Source: Marinilactibacillus sp042660675
GTDB taxonomy: Bacteria; Bacillota; Bacilli; Lactobacillales; Carnobacteriaceae_A
DNA length: 64,000 bases
Direction: 5' to 3'
Assembly (NCBI RefSeq): GCF_042660675.1
Contig: NZ_JBHSUL010000005.1
Coordinates: 1 to 64,000, forward strand
In this document: positions 15,767 to 24,284 of the stretch, one piece after another
Numbering within the stretch: the first letter of the stretch is position 1
Layout of the letters: each line of letters starts with the position of its first letter
Notes under the pieces: generated by a model
Told to the model about the DNA's origin: nothing
Database searches by the model: none
Seen by the model: only the letters and a program-made list of their open reading frames with translations
Position numbers and translations under genes: made by a program

Positions 15767-17290
15767 ATGAAGCAAAGACGTATGTTCGACTGGACTAAAA
15801 TTGCTTATGTTGCAAAAGGTATACTTGTAGGCGTAATTGTCGGTATTGTTGTCAGTTTGTTCAGATACACTGTTGAGTTTATGCTTGACCATATTATTGA
15901 ATTTTATGATTACTTAAGAGTCCATCCTCGCTGGATCATCGGATGGATTTTCGCGTCACTTACTGCTGCTTTTATTATCGCCATCCTTGTTCGAGACGAA
16001 CCAAATATTAAAGGATCTGGTATCCAGGATATTGAGGGTCAATTACAAGGGGTGTTGAAATTGAACTGGTTCTCGATCCTCTGGCGAAAATTTATTGGTG
16101 GTTCTCTGGCAATCGGTTCTGGTCTGGCATTGGGTCGTGAAGGTCCGTCTATCCAATTAGGTGGTGCTGTAGGTCAAGGTGTTCATGCACTCTTGAAAGG
16201 TAATCGCTCGCAGAAAAATATTTTGATATCAGCTGGAGCAAGTGCTGGTCTTTCTGCTGCATTCAATGCACCTATTTCTGGCATTACTTTTATACTGGAA
16301 GAAGTCCATCATAAATTTTCCGGTATACTTTTACTTTCCGCATTCTCTTCTTCTATTGCAGCGAACTTTGTTGCCTATAGAATATTTGGAATTGAGCCGG
16401 CACTCCATTTAGGCGAACTGATTTTATTCCCTTTAGAACATTACCTGCATCTAATTGTACTAGGAGTCTTTCTTGCGATTGTCGGAAGATTCTACCAAGA
16501 AGTATTACTCTTTATGCCTTCTCTTTACAAAAGGCTTCCTATACCCGCATACCTATATGGATTTCTACCTTTTCTAATCGTCATTCCTATTGGCTTATAT
16601 TTCCCTCAGATGCTTGGAGGTGGAACGAGTATTATCGCTATGATCAATTCTGCTCGTTTTCCTACTCTATTCTTTATAAGCATCTTTGTTTTTAGATTTA
16701 TTTTTTCTCATATCTCTTATGGTTCTGGCCTCCCGGGAGGGATTTTTATTCCTGTATTATGTCTTGGTGCGATTTTGGGTGGGATTTATGGTAATACGGC
16801 TCTTTTCATTACAGGTATTGAAGATGCCTTTATCCGCAGTTTTATTGTCTATGCAATGGGCGGATTCTTAACGGCTGTTACGAAAGCTCCTTTAACTTCA
16901 GTTATGCTCATCACCGAAATGACTGGAACCGAAGCTCAATTGATGCCACTAGCTGTTGTCTGCCTAAGCGCGTATATTTTTGCAGATTTTATTGGCTCAG
17001 AATCTATCTATGAAAAATTGCTGGAACGAAAAGTTCATCGAATTCCGACCGTTTTCAATGGCGAACTTGCTTCTGTAGAGTGTAGTGTCGAACCTGATAG
17101 CCCTTTAGACGGAATCACCTTAAGGAATATCTCATTACCTTTTGGTTCTCAACTGGTTAAAGTCAAGAGACATAACAATGAGTTTATACCTCGTCAGGAC
17201 ACAACAATCTGGGCTGGTGACGAACTACTCGTTCATTGTGATAGTGGATTTATATCAGAAGTTAAAAAATATTTAGATGAACATTCTTGA
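15767..17290 (+). CDS. ClC-family chloride/proton antiporter with TrkA-C domain
   Basis: Membrane protein of 507 residues. ClC selectivity and gating motifs appear in order: GSGIQ (83-87), GREGPSIQLGG with the gating Glu125, the internal proton-path Glu in FILEE (178-179), and GSGLPGGIFIPVL in the C-terminal half. Both glutamates being present points to an H+/Cl- exchanger rather than a channel. Residues from about 430 form a TrkA-C-like regulatory domain. Such exchangers support acid or ionic homeostasis. Monocistronic, with its own promoter and terminator. Confidence 0.93.
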   Translation: MKQRRMFDWTKIAYVAKGILVGVIVGIVVSLFRYTVEFMLDHIIEFYDYLRVHPRWIIGWIFASLTAAFIIAILVRDEPNIKGSGIQDIEGQLQGVLKLNWFSILWRKFIGGSLAIGSGLALGREGPSIQLGGAVGQGVHALLKGNRSQKNILISAGASAGLSAAFNAPISGITFILEEVHHKFSGILLLSAFSSSIAANFVAYRIFGIEPALHLGELILFPLEHYLHLIVLGVFLAIVGRFYQEVLLFMPSLYKRLPIPAYLYGFLPFLIVIPIGLYFPQMLGGGTSIIAMINSARFPTLFFISIFVFRFIFSHISYGSGLPGGIFIPVLCLGAILGGIYGNTALFITGIEDAFIRSFIVYAMGGFLTAVTKAPLTSVMLITEMTGTEAQLMPLAVVCLSAYIFADFIGSESIYEKLLERKVHRIPTVFNGELASVECSVEPDSPLDGITLRNISLPFGSQLVKVKRHNNEFIPRQDTTIWAGDELLVHCDSGFISEVKKYLDEHS

Positions 17291-17298
17291 TAAGAAGG

Positions 17299-17333
17299 GT
17301 TTCATGCGCCTAGACGGCCATGAAACTTTTTTA
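17299..17333 (+). terminator. Terminator of the ClC gene
   Basis: GTTTCATG (17299-17306) pairs with CATGAAAC (17319-17326), with an inner GCC/GGC stem, followed by seven T residues. Confidence 0.85.
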
Positions 17334-17427
17334 TTTGTTTATCTTTTCTTTGAACTTTAACCAGTAAAATATGCTAGAATGTATTAGGATATTTGAACAC
17401 TGTATTTAAACAAAAAAGGAGATTTTT

Positions 17428-18333
17428 ATGCAATACATATGGATGATAATTAAAGGTATGATTATTGGAATCACAAATGTGATACCAGGTGTTTCGGGTG
17501 GGACAATGGCTGTTTCTTTTGGGATATATGATGATGTTATACATGCAGTAACACATTTGAAAAGTGAATTCAAAAAAAGTGCGCGCATCATTGGGCCACT
17601 AATTATTGGGGCTATTCTTGGAATTGCTGGTTTTTCTTATTTTATTGAGATGTTACTCGTGAGATATACGCTTGCTACAGCAGTCGCTTTTATTGGGCTG
17701 ATTTTAGGTGGCTTACCCATTCTATGGAGATCTTTCCAGAAAAGTATGGTTCAGGAAAAACAATCAATGAATCTGTTGCATCTACTTTTCTTTTTAATCT
17801 TTTTCGGAATCGTCGGATGGATGGCCTTTGCTGAAACTGGTGGCGCAACTGGACAAACGGTTTCGCTGACTTTCGGTCATTTACTAGCGCTCTTCTTTGT
17901 AGGAGTTGTTTCAGCAGCTGCAATGGTTATTCCTGGTGTGAGTGGTTCTTTACTGATGTTGATTCTTGGTTACTATTATGCTGTAATTTACACGATCAAT
18001 CAGTTTACCGGAGCTCTTTCTTCATTTGATATGAGCACGTTGCTACCATTTGGGACTCTTTTAGGTGCTTATGCATTAGGTATGTTGATTGGTATTATTT
18101 TGATTAGTAAAGCGATTGATTACTTTTTCAAAACGAAGCCAACATATACGTATGCGAGTATTTTAGGATTAGTCGTTGCTTCTCCGATTGCAATTCTGAC
18201 AAATACAAGCGCGATTCCAGATTTACAATCTGGTAGATCTATCTGGTATTATCTTTTGACTGTTGCTTTAGGAATCGGATGTTTCTTACTGACATTCGCT
18301 CTAGGCAATACAGAAGATACTTCAGAAATGTAA
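17428..18333 (+). CDS. DUF368/PopT-family polyprenyl-phosphate transporter
   Basis: Polytopic membrane protein of 301 residues with the DUF368 duplicated motifs NVIPGVSGGTMA (near the N-terminus) and MVIPGVSGSLLML (middle). DUF368 (PopT) proteins flip undecaprenyl phosphate back to the inner leaflet so that wall-precursor carriers are recycled. In some bacteria this branch matters at alkaline pH. Assignment rests on the inverted-repeat motifs and length. Good Shine-Dalgarno AAAGGAG, own terminator. Confidence 0.88.
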   Translation: MQYIWMIIKGMIIGITNVIPGVSGGTMAVSFGIYDDVIHAVTHLKSEFKKSARIIGPLIIGAILGIAGFSYFIEMLLVRYTLATAVAFIGLILGGLPILWRSFQKSMVQEKQSMNLLHLLFFLIFFGIVGWMAFAETGGATGQTVSLTFGHLLALFFVGVVSAAAMVIPGVSGSLLMLILGYYYAVIYTINQFTGALSSFDMSTLLPFGTLLGAYALGMLIGIILISKAIDYFFKTKPTYTYASILGLVVASPIAILTNTSAIPDLQSGRSIWYYLLTVALGIGCFLLTFALGNTEDTSEM

Positions 18334-18338
18334 AAAAG

Positions 18339-18392
18339 ACACTTGCTAGGCTCCGAGGTGAATCTTATGGATTCTCGGTTCCCTGCAAGTGT
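18339..18392. terminator. Bidirectional terminator between DUF368 and ywbE
   Basis: ACACTTGC (18339-18346) and GCAAGTGT (18385-18392) arms, with an A-run before and TTTTTTT after, between convergent genes. Confidence 0.8.
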
Positions 18393-18396
18393 TTTT

Positions 18397-18591
18397 TTAT
18401 AAAATAGCTTGTACTCTACCAACTTGATCTTGTTCTTCCAGCATCACTTTAATTCCGTGAGGATGCTGCGGACTATTCGTCAATATTCTTTTGACGTGAC
18501 CTCTCGTCAGCTTTCCTGATCTTTGGTCTTTTTTTAAAACAATATCGACTAATGCGCCGATTTTAATTGTATCTCTTTTCTTTCCATCCAT
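18397..18591 (-). CDS. ywbE: YwbE family protein (DUF2196)
   Basis: Small basic protein of 64 residues, normal length for YwbE. The family core VDIVLKKDQRSGKLTRG and NSPQHPHGIKV is fully present. Function unknown. Its ATG directly abuts the TAA stop of the upstream DUF305 gene, so the two are translationally coupled. Confidence 0.92.
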   Translation of the reverse strand: MDGKKRDTIKIGALVDIVLKKDQRSGKLTRGHVKRILTNSPQHPHGIKVMLEEQDQVGRVQAIL

Positions 18592-19140
18592 TTAATCCAT
18601 TCCATTCTTATTTAAAATTGTTGAGTCCATTACAGCTTGGTCCGTAAAATCAGCTGACTTTTGCGGCTTTGATGAACGTTCTTCTTCATCTTCTTGTACT
18701 TCTAAAAATTCAATCAATTGATTCATCTGCTGTATTTCTTCTCTTTGCGTTTCTATTATACCATCTGCAAGCTCTCGAACTCTAGGGTCAGTTATTTGTG
18801 CACGTTCACTTGTTAAGATAGCAATCGAATGATGCGGAATCATAGCTTTCATCCATGAAGTGTCATCCACAGTCTGCTGGCTTCTCACAAGCCATAGTGA
18901 AGCACCAAATAAACAAACCGAAGCCGCTAGAATGACTTTATTCAGTTTCTTGTTTTTGTACATCTTCCACATAAATAGTATCATAATAAAAGCCATAGCG
19001 GATCCCATCATGATAGCCATAAAAAGCCTGGTTTGACTGAATCTTACATGATTAAATTCAAATACGTTTAAAAACATCATGGCATACATAACGACTGTAG
19101 ATGTCAGAATCATCAGTCCAAATTTTAAATACTGTCTCAT
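18592..19140 (-). CDS. DUF305 membrane protein
   Basis: Protein of 182 residues with three hydrophobic segments (about 5-27, 38-60 and 68-86) followed by a DUF305 ferritin-like helical domain. The diagnostic motif MIPHHSIAI (about residues 109-117) and the later helix of the family are present. DUF305 proteins often bind copper or other metals through the His pair; the domain here would be exported behind the membrane helices. The C-terminus is acidic and low-complexity. Coupled to ywbE. Confidence 0.85.
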   Translation of the reverse strand: MRQYLKFGLMILTSTVVMYAMMFLNVFEFNHVRFSQTRLFMAIMMGSAMAFIMILFMWKMYKNKKLNKVILAASVCLFGASLWLVRSQQTVDDTSWMKAMIPHHSIAILTSERAQITDPRVRELADGIIETQREEIQQMNQLIEFLEVQEDEEERSSKPQKSADFTDQAVMDSTILNKNGMD

Positions 19141-19156
19141 AGTTATGCTCCTTATT

Positions 19157-19666
19157 TTATCCTTCTAAATTCTTTTTGTATAACTGTTCTGTTTTTTCGT
19201 CAAAAGCAACGAGGGTTACTTCAATCCTTATAGGAAATTGTTCTAGTTTTCGCTTGATTGTTTTGACAGCTATTTCCGCAGCTTCTTCTGCTGGATACCC
19301 GTATATCCCTGTACTAATCGCAGGAAAAGCAATGGATTGAATTCCTTGATTTTTTGCGATTTCAAGAGCATTCTCGTAGCATGCTGCTAGTTGCCTTTGT
19401 ACTTCACTGGAGCCCTTTTTATAGACCAGACCGACTGTATGAATCACATATTTTGACGGAAGGTTGAATCCTTTTGTCCATTTGGCCTCACCTGTTTTAG
19501 CTCCATCTAGTTTTTTACAAGCTTCCAACAGTTCTGGTCCTGCTGCTCTGTGAATCGCACCATCCACTCCTCCTCCACCTAAAAGTGAAGAGTTTGCTGC
19601 ATTGACAATGGCGTCGACATTCAGTGTTGTAATATCTCCACGCCATACTTGAATTGTTCCATTCAT
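19157..19666 (-). CDS. Macrodomain protein, O-acetyl-ADP-ribose deacetylase type
   Basis: Single macrodomain of 169 residues of the MacroD/YmdB class. ADP-ribose-binding motifs are VDAIVNAANSSLLGGGGVDGAIH (about residues 15-37), split here into VDAIVNAANS and GGGGVDGAIH, and PAISTGIYGYP near residue 120. These enzymes remove ADP-ribose from proteins or hydrolyse O-acetyl-ADP-ribose. No ADP-ribosyltransferase or sirtuin gene is next to it, so a housekeeping role is more likely than the SirTM system. Ribosome-binding site AGGAGG upstream. Confidence 0.93.
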   Translation of the reverse strand: MNGTIQVWRGDITTLNVDAIVNAANSSLLGGGGVDGAIHRAAGPELLEACKKLDGAKTGEAKWTKGFNLPSKYVIHTVGLVYKKGSSEVQRQLAACYENALEIAKNQGIQSIAFPAISTGIYGYPAEEAAEIAVKTIKRKLEQFPIRIEVTLVAFDEKTEQLYKKNLEG

Positions 19667-19733
19667 GACTTATCCTCCTCTTATGAAATCTCTTCATTAA
19701 TCCTAATAGCAATAATATCCTGACGCAAACAAA

Positions 19734-19761
19734 AAAGCTTAGCCATGGAAGACTAAGCTTT
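19734..19761 (-). terminator. Terminator of the NhaC-family gene
   Basis: AAGCTTAG / CTAAGCTT stem with a 10-base loop; on the minus strand it is followed by a T-run (TTTTTTG). Confidence 0.85.
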
Positions 19762-19781
19762 CAGGTAATCAATTTAATACA

Positions 19782-21497
19782 TTAGCTTTGCTCTGTTGTA
19801 TCCACTTTCCTACCAAGAATGAACACCATTGCAATTGTTGCGGCAAAAGTAATAGGTAGTATGATCCAAATGTTCAGTCCCATTGCGGATGGAAGGTATC
19901 CAAATACGATTGAAATGGTTCCAACAGCTAGTGCATAAGGTAATTGTGTCTTCACGTGATCAATCAAATTAGATCCTGCACCCATAGAAGACAGAATTGT
20001 TGTATCAGAGATTGGTGAACTATGATCTCCAAATATCGCTCCCGTTAATACAGCACCTGCAGACATAATGACGAAGTCTGGATTTCCAGGTTGTAAGGCC
20101 GTTGCTAGTGGTATAGCAAGTGGCATCAGGATACCCATTGTTCCATAAGAAGTTCCTGTTGAGAAGGATATGATTGCACCTAAAATGAAGATCACTGAAG
20201 ACAGTAAAACGGGCGGTAGCGTATCGCCTAGTAAAGAAACAAGGTAATCAGCTGTTCCCAATTCGTTCATAACACTTGATAATGACCAAGCAAGTAACAA
20301 AACAACGCCCGTGATCATCAATGTCTTCATCCCGTTAACCCAGATTTCAATCCCTTTACTGAAATTGAACAAATCTTGTGTGACACCCATAACTAAAGCG
20401 ATAATACTTGAAATCAAGGCTGCCTGAAACAGTACAATGGACGCATCAGAAGCTCCGAATGTTTCTCTGATTGTTTCAAAAGATAATGGAGCGTTTGTAA
20501 TGGTTTGCGCTAGCATACTATTATCTCCACTAAGAATTTCTGAACGACCATTCATGTAGAACCCTAGAAAACTAAAAACAATCAGACTTCCAATTGGAAT
20601 CAATGCATTCCAGATTGAAGCTTTTTCTTTATTTAAAACTTCTTGTTCTTCGTCTCCTGTTTCGACTTCAGAGGTTTCATCCACCAACAGTCCAGTGTCT
20701 CTGGCTCTTTCTTGCGCTTTTTTCATCGGACCAAATTCTCTAAGCGTTAAAGAGGTCACCACTACGAAAAGGAGCATTAAAATATTGTAGAAACGGTAAG
20801 GAATCGTTTGAAGAAACACACCGTATGCATTTACTTCTTGTCCAATAGACTGATAGGCATCATTGATCAAACCAACTTCATACCCTATCCAAGTAGAAAC
20901 CAGTGCAATACCAGCTATCGGTGCAGCAGTAGCATCAATGACGAAAGCAAGTCTTTCTCTTGAAATGTTCATTTTATCAGATACTGGTCTCATGATCGGT
21001 CCAACAATCAGCGCATTCGCGTAATCATCAAAGAAAATCAAAATTCCTAATGCCCATGTGATGATCTGCGCACTAATTGGACCTTTGGCTTTCTTTGCCA
21101 GACTCTCTGCTACCGCCTGTGCACCACCCATACTCGTAATCAAGGCGATTAGTCCACCGATCGTCATAACTTGTAGGATAATCCCAGCATTCCAAGGATC
21201 TGCTAGTGAATTCAAAATATAATCCACAATATCCATAAAGCCGTTAAAAATCGCCATTAAAATATTGGTATCATTATAGAATTGCATGATAATTGTTCCA
21301 GAAAAGATTCCAACGAATAATGACAGAACAACATTCTTAGTTACAAACGCAAGAATGATTGCAATAATTGGCGGAATCAACGTCATCCAGCCGATAGAAT
21401 TGGCTAAACTTGATTGTACTTCTTCTGCATGTACCGTTTGAGGTAAAAACAAAAAGAAGGTTGTGAGTATCAAACTCCATGTTAATTTCTTTTTCAT
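19782..21497 (-). CDS. NhaC-superfamily transporter, probable lysine transporter
   Basis: Polytopic membrane protein of 571 residues with an N-terminal signal-like segment ending at VHAEE and about a dozen helices. NhaC-type conserved stretches include IFFDDYANALIVGPIMRP and IFGDHSSPISDTTILSS. NhaC proteins are usually annotated as Na+/H+ antiporters, but this one is directly preceded by a lysine (L-box) riboswitch with terminator. Comparative genomics of that riboswitch has assigned such NhaC relatives (LysW) to lysine uptake, so lysine transport coupled to Na+ or H+ is the best call. Monocistronic. Confidence 0.85.
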   Translation of the reverse strand: MKKKLTWSLILTTFFLFLPQTVHAEEVQSSLANSIGWMTLIPPIIAIILAFVTKNVVLSLFVGIFSGTIIMQFYNDTNILMAIFNGFMDIVDYILNSLADPWNAGIILQVMTIGGLIALITSMGGAQAVAESLAKKAKGPISAQIITWALGILIFFDDYANALIVGPIMRPVSDKMNISRERLAFVIDATAAPIAGIALVSTWIGYEVGLINDAYQSIGQEVNAYGVFLQTIPYRFYNILMLLFVVVTSLTLREFGPMKKAQERARDTGLLVDETSEVETGDEEQEVLNKEKASIWNALIPIGSLIVFSFLGFYMNGRSEILSGDNSMLAQTITNAPLSFETIRETFGASDASIVLFQAALISSIIALVMGVTQDLFNFSKGIEIWVNGMKTLMITGVVLLLAWSLSSVMNELGTADYLVSLLGDTLPPVLLSSVIFILGAIISFSTGTSYGTMGILMPLAIPLATALQPGNPDFVIMSAGAVLTGAIFGDHSSPISDTTILSSMGAGSNLIDHVKTQLPYALAVGTISIVFGYLPSAMGLNIWIILPITFAATIAMVFILGRKVDTTEQS

Positions 21498-21573
21498 TTG
21501 TTTTCATTCTCCATTTTCACTTATTTTGTTGAAAAGGACTGCATAGAGGTACAGATCATTCTTGTTTTTATAT

Positions 21574-21797
21574 AAAAAAATAGCACTCAAGGCACAATCA
21601 CCCTAAATGCTTTACAATTCGCAATTAGCCTGATAGTGCTCCACGAAAACATCGTGACAGTGATCCGCTTTTTAAGCGGAACTCCAGCAAAAAGAGATTG
21701 ACTATCTCTATCCACTTCGGCAAAGAACCCTTTCTGATTCGATCAATGGGAGTCACCCTACTGAATCATACTGATTTTCTTCGCGCCTCTATCTGTA
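21574..21797 (-). promoter_or_regulatory. Lysine (L-box) riboswitch with intrinsic terminator
   Basis: On the minus strand the conserved lysine-aptamer elements occur in order: AGAGGCGCG, AGTA, GGGTGACTCCC, AAAGGGTTCTTTGCCGAAG, and GCTGG after the P4 arm. P1 is GATAG (21789-21793) with CTATC (21632-21636). The 3' strand of P1 overlaps the 5' arm of a terminator (AGCACT at 21635-21640 pairing with AGTGCT at 21582-21587, then seven T at 21574-21580), so aptamer and terminator states compete. Lysine should switch off the NhaC-family gene. Confidence 0.95.
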
Positions 21798-21816
21798 TTT
21801 AATTTCAACGTTTATT

Positions 21817-21845
21817 AGTGTACAAGGAATCTGGTTAGATTGCAA
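21817..21845 (-). promoter_or_regulatory. Promoter of the lysine riboswitch transcript
   Basis: Minus-strand TTGCAA (21840-21845), 17-bp spacer, TACACT (21817-21822), about 20 bp upstream of the aptamer. Confidence 0.7.
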
Positions 21846-21933
21846 GGTCCTTTTTTTATGTCTACTCCACTATCAAAAAAGCGTACAAATCGTATGAGTG
21901 TTCTTAATCCTTTATTTGATACTTGGGCTCTAT

Positions 21934-21974
21934 AAAAAAGCTATGAAGCGCCTCTAATTAGACGTTCCATAGCT
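21934..21974 (-). terminator. Terminator of the glycine-cleavage operon
   Basis: Minus-strand AGCTATG plus CGTCT arms pair with AGGCG plus CATAGCT to give a long hairpin, followed by TTTTTT, just after the SDR stop. Confidence 0.85.
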
Positions 21975-21981
21975 CCACTTT

Positions 21982-22767
21982 TTAATAAGATTTGACCATA
22001 CCGCCATCGATTAGAATGTTTTGACCAGTTAGATAGGTATTTGCACCAGAAACTAAAAATACAGCTGCCTTAGCAAATTCTTCTGGTTGTCCATAACGTC
22101 CTAATGGGATCGACTGCTCGATTTGATCCGTCACTTCTTGTTGTTTTTTCCCTTGCTTTTCTGCTTTTGCAGCATCTAGCTGAACAAGTCTTTCTGTTTC
22201 TATACGTCCCGCACCGATCGTGTTGACCAAAATATGATGAGGTGCTAATTCCTGAGACAAACTTTTAGATAATCCTGAAATACCCATTCTAAATACGTTC
22301 GATAACGTTAACCCATCGATTGGCTGTTTAATGGATGAGGAAGCATTGTTCAGAATATGGCCACCTGTTTCTTTCAGATCTGGTAGAACTGCTCTGATGG
22401 TTCGGATAAAACTGAACAGTGTGAGGTCGAATGCTTTTTGCCATTCTGCGTCATCGAAGTCTTCGAATGTTCCACTTGGTGGGCCACCGGCATTATTGAC
22501 AAGGATAGAAATTGGTCCAAATGTATTACGTGTAGCCTCGACTAGATTCTTGATACTTTCTGCATCCGTAATGTCCGCTACTGTATATTCTACTTTACCT
22601 GTGGCCGTTTTGAGAATCTCTTTTTTCGCTTCTTCTAGTTTATCCATACTTCTACTTGTCAGCATGACGTTAGCCCCTTCTTTGGCTAATTCTGTCGCGA
22701 TTGCTTTTCCAAGTCCTGTACTAGAAGCCAGAACAAGTGCTGTCTTCCCGGTAAGCTTCATATCCAT
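21982..22767 (-). CDS. Atypical SDR family oxidoreductase
   Basis: Rossmann-fold protein of 261 residues. The cofactor motif ASSTGLGKAIA is near residue 15, NNAGG near residue 90, and the C-terminal ILIDGG segment is present. The usual catalytic Tyr-x-x-x-Lys is not seen: the aligned region reads LTLSNVFRMGISGL, with Ser-Asn-x-x-Arg where the motif would be. This variant occurs in a recognisable SDR subgroup whose activity is poorly defined. It is the last gene of the gcv operon, 56 bp after gcvPB, ahead of a strong terminator. FabG-like annotation should be treated with caution. Confidence 0.85.
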   Translation of the reverse strand: MDMKLTGKTALVLASSTGLGKAIATELAKEGANVMLTSRSMDKLEEAKKEILKTATGKVEYTVADITDAESIKNLVEATRNTFGPISILVNNAGGPPSGTFEDFDDAEWQKAFDLTLFSFIRTIRAVLPDLKETGGHILNNASSSIKQPIDGLTLSNVFRMGISGLSKSLSQELAPHHILVNTIGAGRIETERLVQLDAAKAEKQGKKQQEVTDQIEQSIPLGRYGQPEEFAKAAVFLVSGANTYLTGQNILIDGGMVKSY

Positions 22768-22823
22768 CTATCTAATCTCCTCCATTACTGATTTCATTTA
22801 CTTCCTTCAGTATAGACGAAAGA

Positions 22824-24284
22824 TTATTTCTGGTAAACTACCATTGGTTTTCTAGCAGCAAGCACTTCATCTAATCTTCTGACAGCTTTTGTAGTGGGTG
22901 CTTCATGAAGTAATTCAGGTTGTTCTTCAACTTCTTTTGCAATAGCAATCATTGCATCTGCAAATTCGTCCAATGTCTCTTTTGCTTCCGTATCCGTTGG
23001 TTCAATCATAATGCACTCTTCAACAATCAGTGGGAAATAAACAGTGGGTGCATAAAAGCCATAATCCAATAATCTTTTGGCAATATCTAGTGTTCTGACA
23101 CCTTGTTTTTTCTGACGTAACCCACTCAAGACAAATTCATGTTTGCAATGCTGCTTGAACGGCGTATCGTAATGATCCGCAAGTCTAGCTTTCAAATAGT
23201 TCGCATGAAGCACAGCATCTTCTGACACTTTTTGAAGACCTTGAGCACCCATAGAACGGATATATGCATAAGCTCTCACATTAACACCAAAGTTACCGAA
23301 GTAACCTTTTACTCGACCGATAGAATCTGGATAATTTGTGTTTAAAATATATTGATTCCCTTGTTTTTCAATTCTGGGATTTGGTAAAAATGGTGAAAGA
23401 GCCGCTTTAACACCGATTGGTCCTGATCCTGGTCCACCGCCACCATGAGGTGTGCTGAATGATTTATGCAAATTCAAGTGAACCACATCAAAGCCCATTT
23501 CTCCAGGAGTCGATTTCCCAAGTATCGCATTTGCGTTAGCTCCATCGTAATAAAGAAGACCGCCTGCCTCATGCACGATTTTCGCAATTTCGACAATGTC
23601 TACTTCAAATAATCCGAGTGTATTGGGATTTGTTAACATTAATCCAGCTGTATCCGGTCCAAGGGCCGCCTTGAGCGCTTCCACACCTACTGTTCCTTTT
23701 TCACTGGACTTGATTTCTACTACATCATAGCCAGCAACTGCTGCACTTGCCGGGTTTGTACCATGCGCTGAATCTGGAACGAGAATCTTTCTTCTTTGAT
23801 CGCCTTCTCCTTTGGACTGGTGATACGCTTTAAAAACCAATAAGCCTGCCCACTCCCCTTGAGCTCCAGCTGCTGGTTGAAGACAGATTTCATCCATTCC
23901 TGTGACTTGCTTTAAATCTTCCTGCAATTCAAACATTAACTGAAGAGCCCCTTGAGTTGTAGCAGGATCTTGTAAAGGATGAATAGCCGTAAAGCCATCA
24001 TAACGGGCTACATCTTCATTGATTTTCGGATTGTATTTCATTGTACAAGAACCTAATGGATAAAAGCCCGTTTCGATTCCAAAATTTTTATTTGCTAGTG
24101 CAGTATAGTGACGCATCAATTGTAGTTCAGAGACTTCTGGTAGTTCAGCTGCCTCTTTTCTAGTTAAATGCTCTGGTAACTGTTCCGATAAGTCAAAAGA
24201 TTCTACATCATTTTCCGGCAAACTATAAGCTCTACGTCCGGGTTTGGACTGTTCGAAAATCAGTTTCGTTTGTGATTCTATCAT
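22824..24284 (-). CDS. gcvPB: Glycine dehydrogenase (decarboxylating) subunit 2
   Basis: P-protein beta subunit of the split type, 486 residues. The PLP-binding lysine lies in LNLHKSFSTPHGGGG (about residue 270), and the N-terminal YPLGSCTMKYNP motif is present. Together with GcvPA it decarboxylates glycine and transfers the aminomethyl group to lipoylated GcvH. It starts on the base next to the gcvPA stop, so translation is coupled. Confidence 0.97.
   Translation of the reverse strand: MIESQTKLIFEQSKPGRRAYSLPENDVESFDLSEQLPEHLTRKEAAELPEVSELQLMRHYTALANKNFGIETGFYPLGSCTMKYNPKINEDVARYDGFTAIHPLQDPATTQGALQLMFELQEDLKQVTGMDEICLQPAAGAQGEWAGLLVFKAYHQSKGEGDQRRKILVPDSAHGTNPASAAVAGYDVVEIKSSEKGTVGVEALKAALGPDTAGLMLTNPNTLGLFEVDIVEIAKIVHEAGGLLYYDGANANAILGKSTPGEMGFDVVHLNLHKSFSTPHGGGGPGSGPIGVKAALSPFLPNPRIEKQGNQYILNTNYPDSIGRVKGYFGNFGVNVRAYAYIRSMGAQGLQKVSEDAVLHANYLKARLADHYDTPFKQHCKHEFVLSGLRQKKQGVRTLDIAKRLLDYGFYAPTVYFPLIVEECIMIEPTDTEAKETLDEFADAMIAIAKEVEEQPELLHEAPTTKAVRRLDEVLAARKPMVVYQK

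Noticed and set aside
19157..19666. Macrodomain gene as part of a toxin-antitoxin or SirTM ADP-ribosylation system
   Set aside because: No ADP-ribosyltransferase, sirtuin or lipoylated GcvH-like gene is adjacent; the gcv operon is separate and more than 2 kb away.
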